Assembly (NCBI RefSeq): GCF_043099285.1 | Contig: NZ_CP170723.1 | Location: 2,170,001-2,234,000, forward strand | DNA from: Oryzobacter telluris | GTDB taxonomy: Bacteria; Actinomycetota; Actinomycetes; Actinomycetales; Dermatophilaceae | Reading direction: 5' to 3' | DNA: 64,000 nucleotides | In this document: in pieces, positions 50,842 through 59,383 of the stretch | Numbering within the stretch: the stretch's first letter is position 1 | Layout of the letters: each line of letters begins with the position of its first letter | Notes under the pieces: generated by a model | What the model saw: the letters and a program-made list of their open reading frames with translations, nothing else | Database searches by the model: none | Told to the model about the DNA's origin: nothing | Translations under genes and position numbers: made by a program

Positions 50842-52091
50842 GCCACCACCGTCTGGCCCTTGCCGACGACGGTGATGCCGGACTCGGTCACCGAGAACCC
50901 GCGCTCGAGGTCGTGCTCGCGGTCAAAGCCGATCTTCGCGCCGTCGGGGACGGTGACGTTCTTGTCGATGATGGCCCGCTGGATGGCGCAGTGCCGCCCG
51001 ATCTCGACACCGTCGAGGATGACGCTGCTGTCGATCTCGGTGTAGCTGTGCACCTTGACGTCGGGGGAGACGACCGAGCCGTTGACCCGCGCACCGGAGA
51101 TGACCACGCCGGGGGAGATGGCCGAGTTCAGCGCCTCGCCGAACCGCCCGTGGTGGCCGTGGACGAACTTCGCCGGCGGGTAGGGGCCGTGCGAGGTGTA
51201 GATCGGCCAGTCGTAGTTGTAGAGGTTGAACACCGGGTGGATCGACACGAGGTCCATGTGCGCGTCGAAGTAGGAGTCCATCGTCCCCACGTCGCGCCAG
51301 TAGCCCATGTCGCGCTCGGTGCCGCCGGGGATGACGTTCTTCTTGAAGTCGTAGGTGTACGCGGCGTTCTGGGTGACCAGCGCCGGCACGATGTCGCCGC
51401 CCATGTCGTGCTTGCTGCCCTCGAGGGTGGTGTCCGCGGTGACCGCGTCGATGAGGGCGTCGGCGGAGAACACGTAGTTGCCCATGCTCGCGAGGATCTC
51501 GTCCGGCGAGTCGGGCAGGCCGTCGGGGTCGGTGGGCTTCTCGCGGAACGCCTTGATGCGGGTGTGGTCGTCGGCCGCGACCTCGATGACGCCGAACTGG
51601 TCGGAGGTCTCCTTCGGCTGCCGGATGGCCGCCACGGTGACCCCGGCGCCGGACTCGATGTGCTGCTCGACCATCTGCGAGAAGTCCATCCGGTACACGT
51701 GGTCGGCTCCGACGACGACGACGATGTCGGGCCGCTCGTCGGTGATCGTGTTCAGGCTCTGGAAGATCGCGTCGGCGCTGCCCTGGTACCACGACTTGTC
51801 GACGCGCTGCTGGGCCGGGATCGGGGCGACGTAGTTGCCGAGCATCGTCGACATCCGCCAGGTCTTCGTCACGTGCCGGTCGAGGCTGTGCGACTTGTAC
51901 TGGGTGAGCACGACGACCTTGAGGTAGCCGGAGTTCACGACGTTCGACAGGGCGAAGTCGATGAGGCGGTAGATCCCCCCGAAGGGGACGGCAGGCTTGG
52001 CCCGGTCGGCCGTGAGTGGCATGAGCCGCTTCCCCTCACCGCCAGCCAGCACGATTGCCAGGACCTTCGGACCTCCGCTGCGGTACGCCAT
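50838..52091 (-). CDS. glgC: Glucose-1-phosphate adenylyltransferase
   Basis: It makes ADP-glucose for glycogen or maltose-1-phosphate synthesis. The 417-residue protein shows the nucleotidyltransferase loop VLAGGEGKRLMPLT, AKPAVPFGGIYRLIDFALSN, the GADHVYRMD metal site and a left-handed beta-helix C-terminus. ATG 52091 lies 6 nt after TAGCGT, a leaderless start. It is divergent from glgA across 62 nt. Confidence 0.97.
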   Translation of the reverse strand: MAYRSGGPKVLAIVLAGGEGKRLMPLTADRAKPAVPFGGIYRLIDFALSNVVNSGYLKVVVLTQYKSHSLDRHVTKTWRMSTMLGNYVAPIPAQQRVDKSWYQGSADAIFQSLNTITDERPDIVVVVGADHVYRMDFSQMVEQHIESGAGVTVAAIRQPKETSDQFGVIEVAADDHTRIKAFREKPTDPDGLPDSPDEILASMGNYVFSADALIDAVTADTTLEGSKHDMGGDIVPALVTQNAAYTYDFKKNVIPGGTERDMGYWRDVGTMDSYFDAHMDLVSIHPVFNLYNYDWPIYTSHGPYPPAKFVHGHHGRFGEALNSAISPGVVISGARVNGSVVSPDVKVHSYTEIDSSVILDGVEIGRHCAIQRAIIDKNVTVPDGAKIGFDREHDLERGFSVTESGITVVGKGQTVVA

Positions 52092-52097
52092 GACCCC

Positions 52098-52103
52098 ACG
52101 CTA
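52098..52103 (-). promoter_or_regulatory. Leaderless -10 for glgC
   Basis: TAGCGT on the minus strand ends 6 nt before ATG 52091. Confidence 0.55.
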
Positions 52104-52140
52104 TTGGGTCTGCCCCCTCGCCGGGAGACCACGTTCGCCC

Positions 52141-52146
52141 TAGGGT
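52141..52146 (+). promoter_or_regulatory. Leaderless -10 for glgA
   Basis: TAGGGT ends 7 nt before GTG 52154. Confidence 0.6.
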
Positions 52147-52153
52147 CGGTTTC

Positions 52154-53362
52154 GTGCGCATCGACATCCTGTCCAAGGAGTACCCCCCGGCCATCTACGG
52201 CGGCGCCGGAGTCCACGTCGCCGAGCTCGTGCGGGCCCTGCGCCGGCGTGGCGACATCGACGTCCGCGTCCACGCGTTCGGCGAACCGCGGGAGGAGGAC
52301 GGCACCACCGGGCACCCCGACCTCGCCGAGCTGACCGGCGCCAACGCGGCCCTGACCACCCTCGGCGTCGACCTCTCCATCGCCGCGGCCTGCGAGGGAG
52401 CCGACCTCGTGCACTCGCACACCTGGTACGCCAACTTCGCCGGGCACGTGGCCGCGCTGATGGGCGACATCCCCCACGTGCTCTCGGCGCACAGCCTCGA
52501 GCCGATGCGGCCGTGGAAGGCCGAGCAGCTGGCCGGCGGCTACCGCCTGTCGTCGTGGGTGGAGAAGACGGCCTACGAGGCCGCCGACGCCGTCATCGCC
52601 GTGAGCGCCGGGATGCGCGCCGACATCCTGCGCTGCTACCCCGACGTCGACCCCGACAAGGTCAAGGTCGTCCACAACGGCATCGACAGCCAGCTCTGGC
52701 AGCGCGAGCGCGACGAGGACGTCGTGCGGCGCCACGGCGTGGACCCCGACCGGCCGAGCGTCATCTTCGTCGGCCGGATCACCCGGCAGAAGGGCCTGCC
52801 CTACCTGCTGCGCGCCGTGGCCGAGCTGCCGCCCGAGGTGCAGCTCGTCTTCCTCGCGGGCGCGCCGGACACCAAGGAGATCCTCGCCGAGGTCGAGGGC
52901 CTCATCGAGACCCTGCGCGAGACCCGCGACGGCGTGGTGTGGGTGCCGACCATGTTGCCGCGCAACGAGGTCGTGGCCCTGCTGAGCAGTGCCACCGTGT
53001 TCGTCTGCCCGTCCGTCTACGAGCCGCTGGGCATCGTCAACCTCGAGGCGATGGCCTGCGAGCTGCCCGTGGTGGCCACGGCCACCGGCGGCATCCCCGA
53101 GGTCGTCGTGCACGGCGAGACCGGCTGGCTGGTCCCCATCGAGCAGGTGCAGGACGGCACCGGCACCCCGGTCGACCCGGACCGCTTCGTCGCCGACCTC
53201 GCGGCCGCCCTCAACGACGCCGTGAGCGACCCCGCGCGGGCCGACCGGATGGGACTGGCCGGGCGCCGACGGGCCGTGGAGTCGTTCTCGTGGGCCTCGA
53301 TCGGGGAACAGACCAACCAAGTGTACCTCGATGTCCTGAGGCGACGGATGCTCTCGTCCTGA
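52154..53362 (+). CDS. glgA: Glycogen synthase, GT4 type (GlgA/GlgM)
   Basis: A 402-residue GT-B glycosyltransferase using ADP-glucose. It opens with the donor/acceptor loop KEYPPAIYGGAGVHVAELV and carries IFVGRITRQKGL and the GT4 donor-site Glu pair in CPSVYEPLGIVNLEAM. Actinobacterial enzymes of this type can instead be GlgM, which makes maltose 1-phosphate; sequence alone does not decide. GTG 52154 has no ribosome binding site and is 7 nt from TAGGGT. It is divergent from glgC, its substrate supplier. Confidence 0.94.
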   Translation: MRIDILSKEYPPAIYGGAGVHVAELVRALRRRGDIDVRVHAFGEPREEDGTTGHPDLAELTGANAALTTLGVDLSIAAACEGADLVHSHTWYANFAGHVAALMGDIPHVLSAHSLEPMRPWKAEQLAGGYRLSSWVEKTAYEAADAVIAVSAGMRADILRCYPDVDPDKVKVVHNGIDSQLWQRERDEDVVRRHGVDPDRPSVIFVGRITRQKGLPYLLRAVAELPPEVQLVFLAGAPDTKEILAEVEGLIETLRETRDGVVWVPTMLPRNEVVALLSSATVFVCPSVYEPLGIVNLEAMACELPVVATATGGIPEVVVHGETGWLVPIEQVQDGTGTPVDPDRFVADLAAALNDAVSDPARADRMGLAGRRRAVESFSWASIGEQTNQVYLDVLRRRMLSS

Positions 53363-53368
53363 CTCGGT

Positions 53369-53374
53369 TAGGGT
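53369..53374 (+). promoter_or_regulatory. Leaderless -10 for ABC ATPase gene
   Basis: TAGGGT ends 6 nt before ATG 53381. Confidence 0.6.
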
Positions 53375-53380
53375 CATCGC

Positions 53381-54163
<783 letters not shown>

Positions 54164-54235
54164 GCTCACAGGGAACTCCCAGCACCGCCCACGCGTCGAA
54201 CAGGTGACCAGGCACCACGGGAAGGGGACAGGCCG

Positions 54236-54700
54236 ATGGACTGGCTGACGGACAACTGGTGGCTCTTCTGGCTGGGCGTCGCCCTCGTGCTCGGCGCGAT
54301 CGAGGTCGCGACCGTCGACTTCGTCTTCCTCATGTTCGCCGGGGGTGCGGTGGCGGGTGCGGTCGCCGCCGGGGTCGGCGCTCCCGTCCCGCTGCAGGTC
54401 GTCATCGCCGTGGCGGTCGCCCTGCTCCTCCTCGTCGTCGTGCGCCCGATGATCAAGCGGCAGTTCACCGACGGCGAGGTCGACCACCACATCGGCCCGT
54501 CGGGGCTCGTCGGTCGCGAGGCCCGCGTCCTGCAGGCCGTCACCGACACCGACGGCCGCGTCAAGCTCGCCGGCGAGACCTGGTCCGCGCGCCTGGCCGA
54601 GGGCACCACGCCCGTCGGTCCCGGCGAGGAGGTCCGCGTCATCGCCATCCACGGGGCCACGGCCGTCGTCGAGCCCGTCCACCACGACCCCTCCACCTGA
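54236..54700 (+). CDS. NfeD-family membrane protein
   Basis: The 154-residue short NfeD type has two to three N-terminal hydrophobic segments (about 7-60) and a C-terminal OB-fold domain (GLVGREARVLQAV, GETWSARLAEG). GGAAGGGG lies 8-10 nt before the ATG at 54236. It precedes an SPFH/stomatin gene by 37 nt, the standard NfeD-stomatin pairing thought to act in membrane microdomains. Confidence 0.9.
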   Translation: MDWLTDNWWLFWLGVALVLGAIEVATVDFVFLMFAGGAVAGAVAAGVGAPVPLQVVIAVAVALLLLVVVRPMIKRQFTDGEVDHHIGPSGLVGREARVLQAVTDTDGRVKLAGETWSARLAEGTTPVGPGEEVRVIAIHGATAVVEPVHHDPST

Positions 54701-54737
54701 CCCGCGCCCGACCGGCGCCGTGTGAAAGGCCAGACCC

Positions 54738-55973
54738 ATGCCCGACGGAGTGTTCCCGATCATCGTGCTGCTGCTGCTCGCGGCGTTCGCGATCATGGTG
54801 CTCGTGCGCACGGTGCGCATCGTGCCCCAGCAGACCTCGCTCATCATCGAACGCCTCGGCCGCTACTCGCGGACCCTCGAGGGCGGGCTGCACATCCTCG
54901 TGCCGTTCGTCGACCTCGTGCGGGCCAACATCGACCTGCGCGAGCAGGTCGTCTCGTTCCCGCCGCAGCCGGTGATCACGAGCGACAACCTCGTCGTCTC
55001 CATCGACACGGTCATCTACTACCAGGTCATCGAGCCGAAGTCGGCGGTCTACGAGATCGCCAACTTCATCCAGGGCATCGAGCAGCTCACCGTCACCACG
55101 CTGCGCAACGTCATCGGCTCGCTGGACCTCGAGCAGACGCTGACCAGCCGTGACCAGATCAACGGCCAGCTGCGCGGCGTCCTCGACGAGGCCACGGGCA
55201 AGTGGGGCATCCGCGTCAACCGCGTCGAGCTCAAGGCCATCGACCCGCCGCAGTCGATCCAGGAGTCGATGGAGAAGCAGATGAAGGCCGAGCGCGAGCG
55301 CCGCGCCATCATCCTGCAGGCCGAGGGCCAGAAGGCCAGCCAGATCCTCACCGCCGAGGGCGAGAAGCAGAGCCAGATCCTGCGCGCCGAGGGCTCGGCC
55401 CAGGCCCGCATCCTCGAGGCGCAGGGCCAGGCCCGCGCCATCCAGCAGGTCTTCGACGCCATCCACCGCGGCAAGCCCACCCAGAAGCTGTTGGCCTACC
55501 AGTACCTCCAGGTGCTGCCGCAGATCGCCCGCGGTGACTCCAACAAGATGTGGATCATCCCCAGCGAGCTCACCGACGCCCTCAAGGGCATCGGCGGCAT
55601 GCTCGGCCGCGGCCAGGGCGGCTTCGACGGCGGCGACGACGAGCAGTGGGTCGACCCCGGCGAGGGCCCCGGCAACGCCTTCGAGGAGACCACCCTCGAG
55701 GACCCGGCCAAGGCGCTGGCCGCGGCCCGCGGCCAGGCCGGCATGGCCAGCCGTGAGGCCGAGGAGCACGCCTCGCCCGCGTCGCGGGTGCAGCCCCCGA
55801 TCCAGCCGTCCGCCGACGCGGTCCCGCCGCGCGCCCCCGTGACGCCGCCCCCGGCCCCGCCGGTTCCCCCGTCGGAGGACGCCCCGCCGCCGCCCCCGGC
55901 CCCCGGGTCGCAGCCCCCGGCACCGCCAGCGGCCGGCGACGACGAGCCGCTGCCTCCGCCGCCCGGTCGCTGA
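54738..55973 (+). CDS. SPFH/stomatin-like membrane protein with Pro-rich tail
   Basis: The 411-residue protein has one N-terminal membrane helix (FPIIVLLLLAAFAIMVLV), the SPFH domain (VPQQTSLIIERLGRYSRTLEGGLHILVPFVD; conserved DNLVVSIDTVIYYQ), a helical Ala/Glu/Gln-rich region (AEGQKASQILTAEGEKQ) that forms coiled coil in oligomers, and a last 75 residues made largely of Pro, Ala and acidic residues. GTGAAAGG lies about 8 nt before the ATG at 54738. It is paired with nfeD. Confidence 0.93.
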   Translation: MPDGVFPIIVLLLLAAFAIMVLVRTVRIVPQQTSLIIERLGRYSRTLEGGLHILVPFVDLVRANIDLREQVVSFPPQPVITSDNLVVSIDTVIYYQVIEPKSAVYEIANFIQGIEQLTVTTLRNVIGSLDLEQTLTSRDQINGQLRGVLDEATGKWGIRVNRVELKAIDPPQSIQESMEKQMKAERERRAIILQAEGQKASQILTAEGEKQSQILRAEGSAQARILEAQGQARAIQQVFDAIHRGKPTQKLLAYQYLQVLPQIARGDSNKMWIIPSELTDALKGIGGMLGRGQGGFDGGDDEQWVDPGEGPGNAFEETTLEDPAKALAAARGQAGMASREAEEHASPASRVQPPIQPSADAVPPRAPVTPPPAPPVPPSEDAPPPPPAPGSQPPAPPAAGDDEPLPPPPGR

Positions 55974-56008
55974 CCGGACCGCACGACACCCGCACCCGGG
56001 CACCCGCA

Positions 56009-56014
56009 TAGGGT
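56009..56014 (+). promoter_or_regulatory. Leaderless -10 for TSUP permease gene
   Basis: TAGGGT ends 6 nt before GTG 56021. Confidence 0.6.
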
Positions 56015-56020
56015 GTCCGG

Positions 56021-56797
56021 GTGCCCTGGTCCGACGCCCTCCTCGTGCTCCTCGCGGGGATCGGCGCGGGCACGATCAACACGATCGTCGGGTCGGGGAC
56101 CCTCATCACCTTCCCCACGCTGCTGCTCCTGGGCATCCCCCCGGTGACGGCGAACATCTCCAACAACATCGGCCTGGTGCCCGGCAGCCTCACCGGTGCG
56201 ATCGGCTACCGCAAGGAGCTCGAGGGCGCCGGGCCCGACCTCAAGCGGCTCGCGCCGATGTCGTTCCTCGGCGGGGCGCTGGGGGCGGTGCTGCTCCTCG
56301 TCCTCGCCCCGGACCTGTTCAAGGCCATCGTCCCCGTCCTCATCGTCGTGGGCATCGCCCTCGTCGTCGTCGGCCCGTGGATCAACGCGTGGACCGCTCG
56401 ACGCCGTGAGGCCGCAGGGGTCGACGGCGAGCCCGAGCACACGGTCGCCATGCAGGCCGGGGCGTTCGGGGCCGGCGTCTACGGCGGGTACTTCGGTGCG
56501 GCACAGGGGATCATCCTCATGGGGATCCTCGGTGCCCTGTCGCCGAAGCCGCTGCAGCGGCTCAACGGGTACAAGAACGTGCTCGCGACCATCGTCAACG
56601 CCGTCGCCGCGATCGTCTTCGTCCTCGTGGCCTTCGGCCAGATCGACTGGCTCGTCGTGCTCCTCATCGCCGTGGGGTCGACGATCGGCGGGGTCATCGG
56701 GTCCACGGTGGGGCGTCGCCTGCCGCCGGCGGTCCTGCGCGGGGCGATCGTCGTCATCGGGCTCGTGGCCGTCACGCGGATGGTCGTGGCGGGGTGA
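56021..56797 (+). CDS. TSUP (TauE/SafE) family permease
   Basis: The 258-residue membrane protein has about eight hydrophobic segments in two halves, with the repeated Gly motifs GTINTIVGSGTLITFP at the N-terminus and GVYGGYFGAAQGIILM in the middle, typical of TauE/SafE sulfite/organosulfonate exporters. The actual substrate is not evident. GTG 56021 follows TAGGGT at 6 nt. The stop overlaps the SpoU methyltransferase start (GTGA). Confidence 0.9.
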   Translation: MPWSDALLVLLAGIGAGTINTIVGSGTLITFPTLLLLGIPPVTANISNNIGLVPGSLTGAIGYRKELEGAGPDLKRLAPMSFLGGALGAVLLLVLAPDLFKAIVPVLIVVGIALVVVGPWINAWTARRREAAGVDGEPEHTVAMQAGAFGAGVYGGYFGAAQGIILMGILGALSPKPLQRLNGYKNVLATIVNAVAAIVFVLVAFGQIDWLVVLLIAVGSTIGGVIGSTVGRRLPPAVLRGAIVVIGLVAVTRMVVAG

Positions 56798-57606
56798 CCG
56801 TCGAGCGGATCACGTCGGCCGACGACCCTCGGCTGACGGACTACGTGGGCCTCACCGACGTCGCGCTGCGGCGACGCACCGAGCCCGAGCGCGGGCTGTA
56901 CGTCGCGGAGTCGGAGAAGGTCATCCGGCGGGCGCTCGCGGCCGGCCACCGGCCCCGGTCCTACCTCATGGGGGAGCGGTGGCTCACCGACCTCGCCGAC
57001 GTCGTGGCGGCCGCCGAGGCCGACGGCGTGCCGGTGTTCGTGGGCGAGCCCGACGTCATCGAGGCACTCACCGGGTTCCACCTCCACCGGGGTGCGCTGG
57101 CCGCGATGCAGCGGCCCGAGCTGCCCTCTCTCGAGGCCGTTCTCGCCAGTGCCCGGCGGGTGCTCGTCCTCGAGGACATCGTCGACCACACCAACGTCGG
57201 GGCCGTGTTCCGGTCGGCCGCAGCGCTGTCGGTCGATGCCGTGCTCGTCACGCCGCGGTGCGCCGACCCGTTCTACCGGCGGTCCATCCGCGTCTCGATG
57301 GGGACGGTGTTCCAGGTGCCGTGGACCCGGATCGACCCGTGGCCCGGGGGGGTGGAGCGGTTGCGCGAGCTCGGGTTCACCACGGCCGCACTGGCGCTCA
57401 CCGACGAGTCGGTCGGCCTCGACGAGCTGGCGGCCTCACCCCCGGAGCGGCTCGCGCTGGTCCTCGGCACGGAGGGCGACGGGCTGAGCCGGCGGACGCT
57501 GGCCGCGGTCGACCTCACCGTGCGGATCCCGATGGCCGGCGGGGTCGACTCGCTCAACGTCGCCGCGGCCGGTGCCGTGGCCGCCTGGGCGCTGCGCGCG
57601 CCCTGA
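56794..57606 (+). CDS. SpoU/TrmH-family RNA 2'-O-methyltransferase
   Basis: A 270-residue SPOUT methyltransferase that should methylate ribose in rRNA or tRNA. An N-terminal substrate-binding domain (LYVAESEKVIRRAL) precedes the SPOUT knot: motif 1 EDIVDHTNVGAVFRSAAAL with the conserved Asn and Arg, motif 2 LVLGTEGDGLS and motif 3 IPMAGGVDSLNVAAAGAV. The GTG overlaps the permease stop. The specific target position is unknown. Confidence 0.92.
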   Translation: MTVERITSADDPRLTDYVGLTDVALRRRTEPERGLYVAESEKVIRRALAAGHRPRSYLMGERWLTDLADVVAAAEADGVPVFVGEPDVIEALTGFHLHRGALAAMQRPELPSLEAVLASARRVLVLEDIVDHTNVGAVFRSAAALSVDAVLVTPRCADPFYRRSIRVSMGTVFQVPWTRIDPWPGGVERLRELGFTTAALALTDESVGLDELAASPPERLALVLGTEGDGLSRRTLAAVDLTVRIPMAGGVDSLNVAAAGAVAAWALRAP

Positions 57607-57613
57607 GGCAGCG

Positions 57614-58168
57614 GTGCGGATCGTCGTCTCCGGGACGCACGCCGTCGGCAAGTCGACGCTCGTGTCGGACTTCGCGCTCGCCCACCCCACGTACGTCGTC
57701 CTCCCGGACCCGTTCGAGCTCGTCGACGAGGAGGACGCGGCGTCGGCCTGGTCCTTCGTCGCCCAGCTGCACGTGGCCGCCGAGCGGCTGACGGAGTGGG
57801 GACCGGGGTCCGACGTGGTCGCCGAGCGCGGGCCGCTCGACCTCCTCGCCTACCTGCGCGCGCTCGACGACCTCGGTCGTGGGTCGGTGGCGCCCGGGCT
57901 CCTCGCGACGCTGGAGGCCGGGTCGGCCGAGGCGATGGGGCACGTCGACCTCCTCGTCGTGCTCCCGCTCGACCCGGCGGCCGGCATCTGGGTGCCCGAC
58001 GACGAGGACCCCGAGCTGCGGGAGGCGATGGACGCGGCCCTGCTCGACCTCGTCGAGGACCCAGACCTCGTCGGTGCGGCCCGCGTCCTCGAGCTCACCG
58101 GACCACCCGAGGCCCGGCTGGCACGCCTCACCCGCGCGGTGGACGGCCCGACGCGCCCGGGCTCCTAG
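57614..58168 (+). CDS. P-loop AAA/kinase-like ATPase
   Basis: The 184-residue protein starts with VRIVVSGTHAVGKSTLVSDFA, a clear Walker A (GTHAVGKST). Later ERGPLDLLAYLRAL and LVVLPLDP resemble nucleotide or small-molecule kinase folds of the AAA_28 type. The GTG at 57614 has GAGGCAG upstream and lies 7 nt after the methyltransferase stop. Its TAG stop is within CTAG shared with the stop of the convergent DUF3037 gene. Substrate unknown. Confidence 0.8.
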   Translation: MRIVVSGTHAVGKSTLVSDFALAHPTYVVLPDPFELVDEEDAASAWSFVAQLHVAAERLTEWGPGSDVVAERGPLDLLAYLRALDDLGRGSVAPGLLATLEAGSAEAMGHVDLLVVLPLDPAAGIWVPDDEDPELREAMDAALLDLVEDPDLVGAARVLELTGPPEARLARLTRAVDGPTRPGS

Positions 58169-58542
58169 CGGACGAGGCGGTCGAGGAGGCGCTCGACCTC
58201 GGCGGCGGGGTCGGCCACCGATCCGCCGTGCACCGGCCCGGGCTGCAGCACCGTGGAGCGCGGCGCCGTGATCCAGCCGAACCGCTTGCCCGGGGTGGAG
58301 AGCGAGGCATCGACCTCGGACGGCGGGCGGTCGCACATCGTGCCCACGGCCTCGAGGGCGGCGCGCAGGGCGTCGAGGTCGGCGTCGGGGGCGACGGCCC
58401 GGATGCGGGGCTCGTCGACGTGCCAGGCGCAGCGCAGCACGCCCGCCGACTGGGAGTGGACGACGACGCCGACGTTGAGGCACTCGCCGCGGTCGACTCG
58501 CGGGACGAAGCGCAGCACGACGTACTGGTAGGGGTGGCTCAT
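58165..58542 (-). CDS. DUF3037 protein partnered with HipA_2 kinase
   Basis: The 125-residue protein begins YQYVVLRFVPRVDRGECLNVGVVV, the DUF3037 signature, and contains CAWHVDEPRIRAV and KRFGWITAPRST. The ATG at 58542 overlaps the stop of the HipA-family gene (ATGA). The conserved coupling of these two families suggests a joint role, but what it is remains unknown. Confidence 0.85.
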   Translation of the reverse strand: MSHPYQYVVLRFVPRVDRGECLNVGVVVHSQSAGVLRCAWHVDEPRIRAVAPDADLDALRAALEAVGTMCDRPPSEVDASLSTPGKRFGWITAPRSTVLQPGPVHGGSVADPAAEVERLLDRLVR

Positions 58543-59303
58543 GCCGCGCCCCCGATCCACGCGGCGGGCTCGGCGAGCCGCAGGGTGAGGTGCTCGACGT
58601 ACGCGGCCCGCACGGCCTCGGTGTCGGGAAGGCTCGCGGTGGTCTCGAGCCACTCCTCGGGGACGAGCCCCACGACCTCCGCGACGACGTCGGGAGTCAC
58701 CAGCGGCCCGAGCCGCTCGTGGGTCGCGGCGACCGGGTCGGCGACGGCGGCGAGGACGTGGCCGGTGGGGTCGAAGGGCTGCTCGACGAAACGGCGCACG
58801 TTCGGCGGACGGCTCGGCCAGCCGTGGTGGAACCACAGGGACGCCCCGTGGTCGATCGCCCACGTGCGGCCGTGCCAGACGAGGAGGTTGGGGTTGGCCC
58901 AGGTGCGGTCGACGTTGGCGGTCCAGGCGTCCAGCCAGAGGATGGCGCCCGCCTCCTCCGCCGACGGCGGGCGCGACCCGTCGTACCCGAACGAGCCCGG
59001 GAGGAAGTCGACCCCGAGGTTGCGACCGGGGCTGGCGTTGAGGAGGTCCTGCACCTCCTCGTCGGCCTCGTAGCGGGCGATGGCGGGCGGGAGGTCGACG
59101 ACGGCGAGCTCGGGCGTGGGGATGCCGACCCGCCGGGCGATCTCCCCGACGAGGACCTCGGCGACGAGGACCTTGCGCCCCTGACCGGCGCCGGAGAACT
59201 TCACGACGTAGGTGCCCAGGTCGTCGGCCTCGACGACCCCGGGGAGCGAACCGCCCTCGCGCAGCGGCACGACGTAGCGGGTGGCGGTCACGGACGGGAG
59301 CAC
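58539..59303 (-). CDS. HipA-family kinase-like protein (HipA_2)
   Basis: The 254-residue protein resembles the C-terminal kinase lobe of HipA: GTYVVKFSGAGQG with the ATP-site lysine, LAEVLVGEIARRVGIPTPELAVV, the catalytic-loop-like LDAWTANVDRTWANPNLLVW, and the metal-binding IDHGASLWF. It lacks the N-terminal HipA subdomain and has no HipB antitoxin nearby, so a classical toxin role is not supported. GTG 59303 lies 6 nt after TAGCCT. It is divergent from the Ser/Thr kinase gene. Confidence 0.85.
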   Translation of the reverse strand: MLPSVTATRYVVPLREGGSLPGVVEADDLGTYVVKFSGAGQGRKVLVAEVLVGEIARRVGIPTPELAVVDLPPAIARYEADEEVQDLLNASPGRNLGVDFLPGSFGYDGSRPPSAEEAGAILWLDAWTANVDRTWANPNLLVWHGRTWAIDHGASLWFHHGWPSRPPNVRRFVEQPFDPTGHVLAAVADPVAATHERLGPLVTPDVVAEVVGLVPEEWLETTASLPDTEAVRAAYVEHLTLRLAEPAAWIGGAA

Positions 59304-59309
59304 GTCCTC

Positions 59310-59315
59310 AGGCTA
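59310..59315 (-). promoter_or_regulatory. Leaderless -10 for HipA_2-DUF3037
   Basis: TAGCCT on the minus strand ends 6 nt before GTG 59303. Confidence 0.55.
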
Positions 59316-59370
59316 GCCACCGCCCCGCAGGAGGGGCACGGCGGCCACGAACGGGTGCGGCGCAGGCCAG

Positions 59371-59376
59371 TAGGGT
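59371..59376 (+). promoter_or_regulatory. Leaderless -10 for Ser/Thr kinase gene
   Basis: TAGGGT ends 7 nt before GTG 59384. Confidence 0.6.
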
Positions 59377-59383
59377 TGCCGGG

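Noticed and set aside
58539..59303. HipA toxin of a HipBA toxin-antitoxin system
   Set aside because: No HipB-like DNA-binding partner is present and the N-terminal HipA lobe is missing. The neighbour is DUF3037.
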